Below, in pieces: positions 40,054 through 52,200 of a stretch of 64,000 nt of DNA. Within the stretch, counting starts at the first letter, position 1. Every line of letters begins with the position of its first letter. The position numbers and the translations under genes were made by a program. The notes beneath the pieces are model-generated. The model was not told the origin of the DNA, did not search any database, and saw only the letters and a program-made list of their open reading frames with translations. The DNA comes from Calliopsis andreniformis. Its lineage: Eukaryota > Arthropoda > Insecta > Hymenoptera > Andrenidae. The stretch is taken from positions 9,052,001 through 9,116,000 of the forward strand of contig NC_135073.1 in assembly GCF_051401765.1 (NCBI RefSeq), given 5' to 3'.

Positions 40054-40213
40054 ATGGAGGGAAGTCTCTCGACATTCGGTGGGCCAAGTTGGGGGGCGGA
40101 CAGTACCAGCCCTCAGCCACCGGAAACGACGAGGACAAGGGTGCCTATGCAGATTCCAAGTCCAGAGAACACTCTGTTGGATGATCGAAGGATCCAAGTC
40201 AATTCTATACGAG
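40054..40213 (+). CDS. Hr46: HR3 coding exon 1, probable initiator exon (A/B region)
   Basis: Encodes 53 residues starting [10 protein letters not shown] and ending IQVNSIR, plus one base of a split codon. A TAA lies directly before the ATG, so the frame opens here. The exon ends CGA G, followed by GT. Joined to the acceptor at 41369 it reads [11 protein letters not shown], which keeps the frame and mirrors the short residue runs before AQIE in known HR3/ROR isoforms. The peptide is rich in Pro, Ser and Thr, as expected of an A/B domain. The donor (GTACTC) is weak. An upstream pyrimidine run and AG at 39903-39904 could start a 5' UTR exon, but an out-of-frame ATG at 40028 would then lie in the leader. 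I do not recognise this N-terminus from memory. Confidence 0.6.
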
Positions 40214-43200
40214 GTACTCGGTGGCGTAATACCCTTGATAAATATTTGTAATTATCGTGTCTGTAGTTGTAATGTAGACCTCCGAAAATGGAGAACTTTA
40301 TGCAATTGTTTTTGTTACTAAAATACAAATTATGGTCGTTCCGAAGAGAAAAGTAAGTTTAAGGGGAACATTGAGCTCCATTTCCTTGCAACGAGTCAGT
40401 ATAATTTGTGAGTCTAGTAAATTATACAGTATGGAAATTTCAGCACATCAAAGGTGTCTTTATGTCATATTTATGGCGTTAACCGAGCTTCGCCTCTTCC
40501 TAGCCTTGATTTTCCAGCTGGAACGTCGGCGAATTTATCGTGCCGTTATCGCAGCACATTAAGTGATACGAAATCTCTGGTGAGACTAGCAGACAGTTGA
40601 TGATGCATTTAAACGCAGCCACGGTTGCATTGCACTAGGACCCAGCGTCTAGTATTGTCTCCCAATCGAAAGGTTATCCATAAATATACTATGGTATGAT
40701 GAACTTTGACGAGCCAGGAATAAAGCGTCAGTGTGTAAAACATCGGACGATTCGTATTTCCTTCTTGATACGCGTTGCTATCGCGAAATGATGAAACGGT
40801 AAACAAATGCTCGTCTTCACGAAAACGGACATTGGCCTGATCTAAAAATAACCGCGACTGATATTTTATTACGAAAATCAAAACCATACGCCCCGAAGGA
40901 ATAGTCAACAGTTACGTCAGAAATGTTAGAAATTCAATGCCATCAATTTGTAATACTGCAACCAATTTTGTCGCGTGCTATTTTCACTGCACGTTTAACC
41001 TGGTTTCTGCTATCAGACGTATGCGATTAATGCGATTATCTGTTATGAATCCCCAAATTGAAATCGATAGCGAAAGTATTGCGAATCTCTTGAAACAAGA
41101 GTAGCTTATAAGTACCACTTCGAGTATCATTATCGATCAATTTGTTGCTAACAAAAAGTGAAAGTGGTTAAGCATCCCATGCAATTTTGAAGGACCTTAA
41201 CTGGCAACCTTCCATTATCCTATCAGCTGAATCTCTTAATACAAATACGACTATAATTTCCCTTCACTCGGTTGCAAGCAAGGTAGCCACATTTTCGATG
41301 CAATCGAGAACGATTACGGTGTTGGCTGAACATATTTGACTAACAGAGTTTGTCTCTTTGTGCTTTCAGCCCAGATCGAAATAATCCCGTGCAAGGTGTG
41401 CGGCGACAAAAGCAGCGGCGTCCATTATGGCGTGATCACCTGCGAGGGCTGCAAAGGCTTCTTCAGGCGGTCCCAGTCGTCGGTCGTCAACTATCAATGT
41501 CCACGGAACAAGAATTGCGTGGTCGACCGTGTAAACAGAAACCGGTGCCAGTACTGTCGGTTGCAAAAGTGCCTACGCCTCGGCATGTCCAGAGATGGTG
41601 AGTGCACATTACCGATTATCGTAGCCTCCTGTTTCTTGCGCTCCGCGGTACCCAAGGTTGCGAGGATTTACATTAAGTTAGCGTCTAATGAGCAGCATAA
41701 TCGACATGGTTGAGCAACGATCGTCGCTCTGTGGGCAATCGACTGGTAGACGACTAACGAATCGGACAAATATAATCTGTGTTCAATGTGACTTGCCTAT
41801 GGCGAAGTTGGGACCCTGGTACAAGTCATAGATTATGTATTCTTATGAGAGGTATTAGGAATTCAAGTTGCGCTTTACCTTAGCAAAGTATCGGGTTTAG
41901 AACCTTTCAGATATTCAAACTATTAAGTATTCATACACATAAATTTTTACATTTTCAAATATTCATAACTTCAAATTTTCAAATTCTTTTTATAACGAAG
42001 CCAGAAGCAGTAACTTTAATTATAAATATTTCGTAAATTACCACTCATACACCGAAAAAATATTCAGCTGAAGTTATTGAAGACTCTTGTAGAATTTACA
42101 ATACTGTAACAAGCTCGAGTTTAACAGAATCAGTAAGAGTCGACTTTGTAAATTTAATAATGCTACTTTTACCGAAGTCAAGCTACTTTTGTAAATTTTA
42201 CAAAGGTCCCAAACAGGTCCTACAAAAGTGTACCCTGTTTAAATCTACTTAGGAAACTTTTGCAAGGTCTGTATGACCACTCTTTTTATGTACTACTCTT
42301 ACCCTCGTAAAAGTGGATCAAAATTCTACAAACTGTCAGTCACTCATTAAAAATTGCGCATTATGATTAGAGACCCCCTTAGAATCTTTTCCAACCCCTA
42401 AAGAAGCTTTACTCTCAGCTTCGTAGAACTCGAAAAAAGTAGTCAACCTTTTGCTCTCGATTTAGTCTGCTAGATTAGCAGGAACTGGCGAGCAATCGCA
42501 AGTGTCGCGTTAGTAGGTCTTACCAGTAGTGCAGCCACTCGCGATACGAGAAAAAATTTCTTTGTTTCGAGCATTATCGCGCGTTAAGTTACACGACACG
42601 TAAGCCCGTTCCCTCTTTGCTGTACACGTACTTCTGCACTGGTACACGACGGTACACGACACCGAGGCAAAAGTACGGTCCACTGGAGCAACCGATCGAC
42701 ATGTCCCGTGAACGGGCGCGTTCGCGAAAATTGAACGAGCACTCGCGTCGCCCGCGTTCGCTCCTCGTCGAGGAGCAAAATCGATGCGAAGACTCGAGAG
42801 GCGTTGTCAATGGGGTTCATTGAGAGTGTCGCGTGGAACGCGATCGTATCGCGCGCTCTCTGTTTCGGGTGATCAGTTTAGCAAATTTACACTGGTACGC
42901 ATCGCCATGACTACGTGTCACTCGTAAACAGCCGATTCAGAGCGGTTTCGCGCGGTAGATCAGATACACGGGGATAGCGGCGGCCACGCGTGCCGCTCGG
43001 GGTGCACGACCCTTTATCGGAGGCTGTCCAGCCCTCCTCTCCCGACCCGACCCCTCTCTGCCCCCGACACCTCCGCACGATATCTCTCTCTCTCTCTCTT
43101 TCTCTCTCGTTCCTCTCGATACGGCTAGACCTCTTACCGCGTTGCTACACCTTATCGGGCCGAGCCACGGCCTGTCTTGGACACGTTAACGACATTCGTG

Positions 43201-46200
43201 CGCAAGCATCCAGGCCTGACTTTCTCAACTGACAGGTAGCTTTTGGTACTCCATGCGTGGAAAAATTCGTGATGGAGATGTAGAGATTGAGGGAACTGGG
43301 GCTGTCTTTAGAAATGGTTGCGAAGGTGTCAGGAGTTTGTTGAAGGTAGATGATTGTAAAATTCAAATCTACGATTTTCCTTTGGGACGTGCTTTTTAAT
43401 AGAAAAATGTTCCCTTATGTACTGTTTCCAGTCGAAAGTTGGCAATTGTTGCATGTCTGTTTTTAGTGAAGTTAGGTAATTGGTTCTTTCAATGTTTTAT
43501 GGTTCTGTATGTTGGTTCATGAGACAAGAAAGTTACTCACTTGAAGAGAGTGATGTTCAGATATCTAATATTTCATGAAAATTGTTTCTCAATCATTGCA
43601 TAAGAATTTCTCATTTTCTTCTTCACAAATGTTATAGTGAATAATATTTTCTCTTAGATCTTGCGTCAATATTCAAAAGCAACATCAAAGAGCATCAAAA
43701 ATGAAAATCGTTCCTAAAACCATGTCTCAAAACTAGTTCATGGTTCAGAGTCAATTCTAAACTTGCTTCAAGGTTCACTATCAAGGGAACTCGGACAGTC
43801 TCCTATCACTGAAAACCTGAATCGTCTTTCGCGATCCTCTTCTCGATTCAACTTTTGCTTGTTTTAATATATGCACTATCCTTGATGAAAGTATTTAACA
43901 CATATGATTGTGAAAAAGAGGATTGTCTTTGAAGTGTCTGCGGCCAAGTAGAGAAACGTGTACACACGAGTAGAGTGTTTCTGACTCTGTTACGTCGGCT
44001 GGTTTTCGCGAGTGCTTGTAAACTTTTTTAATGAACACTCAGCTAGATTTCAGGTTTCTGCTTGTCAGATAAATGCCGCGTTTGATAAGTAGTAGCCGAA
44101 ATGCAGGACGCTGCGGTCGGGGCTGAATGAAACCGCGGCTGTGTTTGATATACGTGGAAATGAATTTCGTCGACGATGTGAATCACTTTCTCTTGAATTA
44201 AACCTTTGTCGCAAAGGGATGTTAAAACAGATGATTCTAAATAACTGGCACTACAGGAAATTCTATCTTTGTGTTATACTTAGAGCGGTGGGGTGATAAG
44301 GATAGACTTTCCAAGGTAAGGGAGCAGTTTCGTTGGATCAGTTTCACAAGGTTCTGAAATATCTTAATCGTACAAGTTGCTTGTTCGATAATCGTCCGCA
44401 TGCTTACCCATCGTTTGCAAGTACTCGATAAGAATCCAGTCCTCTTCTTATTCGACTGCTTCCTCCTCTAATCGGCGGTTTAAAATAACATTTATCACTG
44501 GAGTGATCTGGCAGCTTCGCTGCGTGCTAAACGGATATTAAATTTCTGTTGTGGAATTTTATACGCACGTTTTTCAAATATTCTACCGTTTCTCGTTTTA
44601 ATTGCTATTTATAAATCACAGAAAATCGTGGTTTTAGTCAGTTGGGAACACCACGTGTCGCGATGAAAATGCAGCGCGTCATCTTTCTGGGATCATTGAC
44701 ATCGAATCGTTTAACCAGTGCGTGAGAAGCGGACGATATCGGCTATCAATTTATCCACAACGGCTGTTCTGCTCTCAAGTTCAGTGAAAGGGTGCATTCT
44801 ATTTTTTAAGATAAATTCTCCGTGGAAGTATCATAATCATTTACTATTTAAGATTCTCCTTCTTACAAAAATGTTTTTGGATATATTTACGCTGTGATAT
44901 ATCAAGTTTACATACCTATCTATTAGCATTTGTGTCGTAATTTTTATGTGTTTTTCTATCCAATAAATTTCTTTCACAACCGAGAGAGAATCATGCAGCA
45001 AACAGTTAAAAGTTAAAACAACTTTAACAACCCCTCTGTCGATCAAACTCGGGCTCCCTGATTTCAAAGTCAACATTCCCACGCAGCTCTTCACCCGCGG
45101 GTCTTCAAATACAAAAATACTCTTTTAAAATCCAACTGTTGTAGAGGAATCTTCGCTAAGAGGTCATTGACGCTTGTTTCATTCAATGCCAACGTTGACA
45201 CAGACGGGATTTCTGGAAAAGTAACCTTCTAAAAAGAGATGAGTCTAGACGCATGTTTTTTTGGGATAAACTCGTATTTAAGAAGCAGAAATCTAGTGTT
45301 AATAATTACTAATATTTAATCATATCTATCTTGATCCTCTTGGTTCGTCTCAGTGAATTAATAGAATTCAATTTAACACTCCAATAACAGTCATTATTTG
45401 AATATTAGGAAGTTTATGGAATGTGGTAGCTAAAGCTTCTTCTTATTCCAGTAATGGATTTAATTATTTGTCTTGATTGAGTAAATTCAGTACTTTACTC
45501 ACAATCAGATTATGAAGATTATGAAGATTGAAAACATTAAGTTGATAAATATGTATAATAGATGAACTACATGTACTAAATTTGTAAGTTCTATCGTTCT
45601 TACCATTCATTGTGAACATTAATCCTCATTACGTTTCCAATTTCCACTATTGTCAAAAATCCAGTTCCTGACCACTTAAGAGAAAGAACGATGGTTTTCC
45701 TAATGTACTCCTCAAAAAACTAACCCCGTACAAAACATGTTTTATTATTCATATAAATCTATGTGTCATCATTTGTTACTGAGAAAACTTCAAAAATAAT
45801 AATAATTAAATCATAATTTAGTTCATAACATAAAATATGTAAAGGGAGCAATAGCTGACCACTTAAATTACACTTCGCTACCAGCTATCTAAATTCACCT
45901 ATAAATATTAAAATAGGTAACAATTATTGACTAACATTTTGTAACAAATGTCTCTCAAAATAAACCGCACACATCTTTCGAAATACTAAACTGACCAGGA
46001 ATCAAGTTCCGATCAGCAACTGGGTCCTTAACGGTGCATCCATTTCTCCATCATCTCGTAACAGGTTGAACAAAAAAGCTTCCACATCAACCCTTCCCAA
46101 CCCCCCAGCCTCCCGTCCGTCCCCACTCAGGCGGTCGCGGCGGTCGATCCCAGCGATCGAGCACGCACTCCGAAAAGCGTCAACATCGCTTCCGGAAACG

Positions 46201-49200
46201 CGTTTCAATCTCGCCGCCACGAATCCCGAGCAAAGTGGACCAGAGTGCGCGGCGCAACACGCGCGTGACTTCACGCACATGCGATGCAATCACGTTGCAT
46301 CGCGGGTGGCGGTGGGAGGGAGGAGAAGGGTGTTAAGCCCTCTCTGGCGGGCGCGGGACAGAGACAGAGTAGGAGACGGTTCGTCGGAGCGTTCGGGGGA
46401 CTCGGGGCGAAAGGGAGAGACACGCGCGACGTCAGCTGCCAGCTGAACCGCTATCGGGATCGTACAGCGAACGAGAGAGAAGCTCGGACCGAACGAAGAG
46501 GTAGAAGCGGAGGGTGATCGACCGAACGTGGCTGACGAGCGACGAGGAGGGCAGAGGATCGTCGGGGACCGACGGAAACAGACGGATAGCACGAAGAGCG
46601 GGAATGGAGAGGGAGTGAGAGAGGGAGTGAGAGAGGGAGAGAGACGACAACAGGAAGAGTGCGCGCGCTCGCGCCACCGGTAGCACACGATGCACTTTCT
46701 GCCGAGCGTGTGCGCGAGCGAGTGCACGCAGAGGCGAGCCGACTCCCCTTATCAACGAGCGCAAATGCTCCAAGACGGTGCCTGGCCCGTGAGAAGCGAC
46801 GAGATTATCGCTGACGGATCTACGGGAAGGATTTGTTCCGTGAAACGATCGCGACGCTTCTGTGCTACCCCTGCCGAGGGGTCGCGATCTGGACGATCGT
46901 CTTCTTCATGGAATCCGGCTTAATCCTTTGGGAAAGAGTGGAGTACATCAGCTGGGGATCGCTTGCGCTGGATGTACAGCGTGTTTCAAGGGGTTTCGTG
47001 TCGTCCGTTTGCTGGGACGGTGACGAGAGTAGTTGGAGTAAATGGATAGCCTTGGGGAAATGGGTTCGATATTTTCTGTAGTTCGGGATTTTTAGTTGGA
47101 GACTATTTTGAAATGGAGGAACTTTTTTAGAGTTTAGATTTTGGGTTTTGGGGTGTCTAGTATTGTGGGAATTATTTATTATAGTGCAGGCTTTTGTTGT
47201 ATATGTAATAGATGATTTTTTAGATGAGTTGCTCAGTTAGTAAATTGATGATGGTATTCAAATAATAATAATTATTGTAAAAATATTAGTAAACAGTAAC
47301 AGAGAAAATTAATGTAATATAAAATAAAAAGAATAAATGATAATAAAAAATGAAGGAAAACGAGGGGAAAATGATAATGAAAAATAAAGCGAGATAAATC
47401 TTCCTGATAACTAAAAATACTCGTGACAAGTACCTATATTATACAAAGATAAAACCATAATACTGTTGGGAGGGGACTATTTTCAACCTATTGATCCCTC
47501 GATTAAAATACGAAACCTTATAAATGATACCATTTATTATGTAATGCACTGCCTATTACCATATGTATGAATGAATAATAACAGTCCATTGTCTGAAAAC
47601 ATTTTCTATAGCACAATTGAAAAACGTTCCTTCGATTTTATGTAGTACCCATTATGCTCAAGCTTATCTATAGCTAACAGTATCACTCATTTCCAGAGAA
47701 AATACATTGTCATTAAAACAGAAAGTGAAATTCAGAAAACTGTGGAAAAGTATAAAAGCCGTGTTAAGCAAATACGAAGTTACCGATTCCTAAATAGTCA
47801 AACTTCTAGCGACAAAATTTTCAGCGCACACTGGAACTTTCAGCAATGAAATTACTTAACACGTTTCAAGGCAAGCGGCTGGATCCCACTTGCTCGCGGA
47901 GTTGAATCAAATTTTTCGAGGAATCCGAAGTTCCAGTGACAACAGCTCGGAGGGGGCGCGTCTGAACTCGCGAATGAACTTGAGAAACTGGAGAACACGG
48001 AAGAAAAAGGAAGAGGGGAACGATTCAGGTTCTAGCGGTTGTTGAACGCTCACGTGACGTAGTGTGTCGCGCGCGCGCGGCTGCATGCGTCGCAAGTGTT
48101 CGCGATGCAGTGACGTCACTCGGATGGGTGGGTGCATCTGAGCAAGGCGATAACGACGACGAGGCTCGAGATGCAAAGAACTTCCGCATTCTTCGAATCA
48201 GAACGTTTCTTTGGGACGTCGTCGACGTCGGGGCGCTCGAAACGAGCGGGGCACTCGTGCTTCGACCCCCATTCACCTCGTTCTTTCCCGACTTCGTCGG
48301 GTCGATACTCGTTCGTCGCGTGTCAATTAACCCAGATGCAACGATCAGTTGATCCATCAATAGATAAAGCGATCTTTGTAACATTCGAAGCCATCGACTT
48401 CGAGTCGAATCGATTTCTTATTCTACCGTAATACGTTTCTCGAGAGAACTGCATTAATTTGGTAATTATAGATTACGGAAATTATGATGGTAGATAATTA
48501 ATCGGGAGCGCGATCCCAGTGGTCAATTAAGCGCAGGCCACTCGATAAATATTGCAAAGTAACTTTCACTTGTTTGTCCTCGCGATAAGATTACCGAGTT
48601 TCGGCGACACGTGCGTGCGAGTTGTTATAATAAGTTACGATCTCTTTTGCAGCCGTTAAATTTGGGCGCATGTCGAAGAAGCAGCGGGAGAAGGTCGAGG
48701 ACGAAGTTAGGTTCCATAGGGCACAAATGAGAGCGGCCTCGGAGACGGCGCCTGACAGCAGTGTGTTTGAACATCAGACCCCAAGCAGTTCGGATCAGCA
48801 CCACCCTTACAATGGAGGGTAAGTGGTTTGGATCTTTATTGACAAAATAGTGTAGAGTTTAATGGAGTTTAGTTGAGTTTAGTGTGAAAAATAAAATAAT
48901 GGTGTATTCGCTGTTTCACATGGGATAATACAAATAACGGAGAATTATCATTTTTTAAATGATAAACATGTGTAAAGTTCCATGTTATATAAACTTCCAA
49001 GAAATTTGAAGAAAATTGTTAACCATACATTCTCTCAGAATGTGTCTATCAGAAGAAATACTGTTGATTCAGACACTGTTCGATAATGTTAGTCATACTG
49101 ATAATATTGAACCACGCTGACGGCACATTGTGCTGTATAACAAAGGAGCGTCCACATATTTATTAAACCGTGAGGCATACGCATCATAAATGAAACATAT

Positions 49201-52200
49201 TGTAGCGAAATTGTGTTGTTCACTGTTCGTAATTGAACAAAAGATAACAGTCCTCTAAAAAGAAGTAATAGTATCTACAAAAAGGATCGTGAATATTATG
49301 AGCTCATTTCTGATTATTTTTTATTCATATTCTAAACTCAATATTCAACATACTCGTAAATATGTATCTACATGAACATACACGTATATAAGAACACGAT
49401 TTTTCTACAACTCCAAACAAAGCATAATACGAACGACATGATATGGGTAGTCAGATTACATCCAGCAGTAGATAAGTGAATTTAAAATATACAAGGAAGT
49501 AATCAAGAGCAATCCTCTGATCATGCTTCGGTGTCTTCACTCAGGTACACGTATGGCGGTAGTGAATACGCTTCTCCCGGTCCAGGAACAGGCGGATCCG
49601 GTTATTACAATCATCAAGCAATGACGAACTACGAGCTTAGCGCCGATTACGTCGACAGCACGACGACCTACGACCCGCGACCGACGCAGACGCAGGTCGC
49701 GGACACTGTCGCACCTGACACACCTTCCACTGTCACCGCGACTGGGGTACTTCCCAGCGTGGTCACCACGGGTGAGTATACACTGTTAGAACGCATTTTA
49801 TTAGACATTTCGAGGAAAAAATTCAAGACATCGCCATTGCTTTCGGTTTCCACTTTATCTCTTGGTGAAGGGGCTTCGATGCATTACCTTAGTACCATTT
49901 TGCCGGGGTGTAGCGTCAATGAAGTCGCTGAATAACTGATTTGATCTTTCATTATGAGAATCTAACGTGCCAAGTGGAGTAAATATTCTGTCTTAAGTAT
50001 TATTTTAGAAGCTTTAAAGAAAAATTGAGTAGGATGTTTAGTGAAGAAGAAAAATATAGCAAAAATTTGTAAAGTTCTTAGCAAACCACTTGGCAGGTGG
50101 ATTACGCATAAAATAATCACGCTTCCTGTTTAATTTACCTCTCCTCTGGTGAAAATCCTTCCTTGCTTTGACATAGTCCGATGGTATAACAAATTGAAGG
50201 TTCTCCTGGTTCTCCTACTACATATTACACATTGTTTACAAGAACATAAATAACGTATCAACATTTTCCGTCGTATCCTTGACGAAAATACGACAGTAAC
50301 AACAGTAATGTGCTGACAGATGTTACCAGCTTTATTCGTAGTAACGGAAGCATTTTAATTCGCCTAAAGAAAATAGAAGTTTCTTTATTTCATTGGAAAG
50401 CAAGAAAAGTAGGAAGCATTCATTTAAGTTTCTCTTTAACAGTATTGTATTGAAACGAATAAACTTGTTAAAAATAGAGGGAATTTCGTGCTCTAAAATA
50501 ATCGCATATAAAGTCAGCAACACTCTCAAACTTCTCGCTACGTATATTTTCGATTTTGATTAAATGGAATATGAAGTTACCCCGAGTGGCAGATGAAGCT
50601 GCAGCAGTGCCAAGTCCGGAGTTTATAGTTCCATTAAAGTTTATTGTTAGCGAAAGAGCGGTAACAAGATGTCAATCGATGAACAACCAGCGCCAAGTAG
50701 TACTGGTCCCTTTCAGCGCCACGCGGCTGATACAATTACGGTGTTTATCACTGCCAGTTGACTGCGCGTCGTGCATTCGGTGAATGATATTGATACTCTC
50801 TAGCTTGAAGTAACATTAACAATCATAAAGATACGATTGAGTTGCCGTTTGAGGAGTGTGCTGATGTTGCGACAAACGCTCCTTTTGGAAAAGAACATTA
50901 AATAAATGTTCTAAAATAATGGAAGCGTTGTTGGGAAAACACTGAATTATTTGGATCAAAAAGTTTTAGAATACTAGAATTTGCTTATACTAATATTGAT
51001 ATTGACAATGGTGATGGTACTCTGTGGGAAAAGACACACAATAGGTATTCGACTGTAAAAGTACAATATATTAGTATGTTAACAAAAAGAAATTAGATGG
51101 TCTCTATATATATTTTAGTTTCTTTTCAATTTTTGGTAGAAAAATGCGTTCTTTTATGTAATTCATTATTAATAGATACATCAACTAACAAATTTAGTTC
51201 ACAGTTTTATTTTGAAATATTCATACAACACGATAAACAATTTATGTACACAGAGATGCTACTAATTTCAACTCCAAAGACTTTCGTAACTTTCATTCGA
51301 GACCTTATAACGATTGGAAACTAGAATCCTCAGACCATTGGAAGCCCTTCAATAATATTCCAATTTCGAACAGACAGACCTTTCTTCGTCGTCCAAACAG
51401 ACAAACTATTAAATCAAATTGCCGTTTCTTATTCCGATTCCAAAGATTTCCCAACTTTGCCTCGAATCCTCCACCGGACCAAGCAAATCCCACCCCCTCT
51501 GTCCACTCGACCAGAGAACACGAAGTTACATTCTGAAAACGCGAACACTCGCCGAGCGAAGACAAGCGAAAAACAAATCGAGATCGACGAAAGCACGGAT
51601 CGAGTGAACTCTGACTTTTCGCATACCAGGGAAGTCGCTGTCTGCCTCGACGACCGGAAGCAGCACGGGGGGTGGTGGTGGAGGTAGTAGCGGAGGCGGT
51701 GGAGGCGGTGGTGGCGGTGGTAACGGTGGTGGATCCGGTGGTGGTGGCTCGGGTGGTGGAGGGAGCGGTTCTGGCACCGCTGGTGGTGCGGCTGGTGGCG
51801 GTGGTGGTGGTGCCGGTTCCCTGAGCGGGGGTGGAATCGTTGCTGTGAAGCAAGAGACCACCGTCGAACTCGCCAGCCTGGGCCACGGCTCGTACACGAT
51901 GGTCGACTCGACGACCTTTCTGAGCGGTCAGCAACAGAGGGTCAGCAATCCATCCGAGGACGACGAAGTGCCGAGTCTGCCCAGTATGTCCCATGCGAGA
52001 TGTGAGGTTACGTTTGTGTCCCTTTGCATGGGCATGCAGCGCGCTTTTCACTTTTTTTTTATTTCATTTCTATCGTCGAACGACGAGCGAGCTCTGTCTT
52101 CTCGAGGATCTGTTTTTTCTCATCGCTAACGATGGGAGAGCACGTTTACTCTGGGAGGGGGTCTGAGAGCGTGGATATCAAGGGTAGTGAGGGTTCTTTG

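Noticed and set aside
40028..40321. 97-codon frame starting at an ATG just before the HR3 initiator
   Set aside because: It reads through the exon in another frame and past the donor, with no link to the finger exon. At most an upstream ORF.
41336..41713. Reading the finger exon as a complete single-exon gene
   Set aside because: The frame runs out of intron at the 5' side (TTG start) and into intron after a GTGAGT donor. The AV-KFGRMSK continuation at 48653 shows the true splice.
46833..47081. 82-codon frame in intron 2 as an alternative HR3 exon
   Set aside because: Not rejected as transcript, but the product has no conserved feature and no phase-1 donor that joins sensibly to exon 3 was identified.
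51526..51897. Minus-strand frame rich in proline
   Set aside because: It is the exact antisense of the glycine-rich coding tract in HR3 exon 5. No independent evidence.
51984..52129. In-frame extension of exon 5 beyond the donor
   Set aside because: It has no HR3 similarity, and GTATGT joins in phase to exon 6 giving PAQISELL, as expected of the family.
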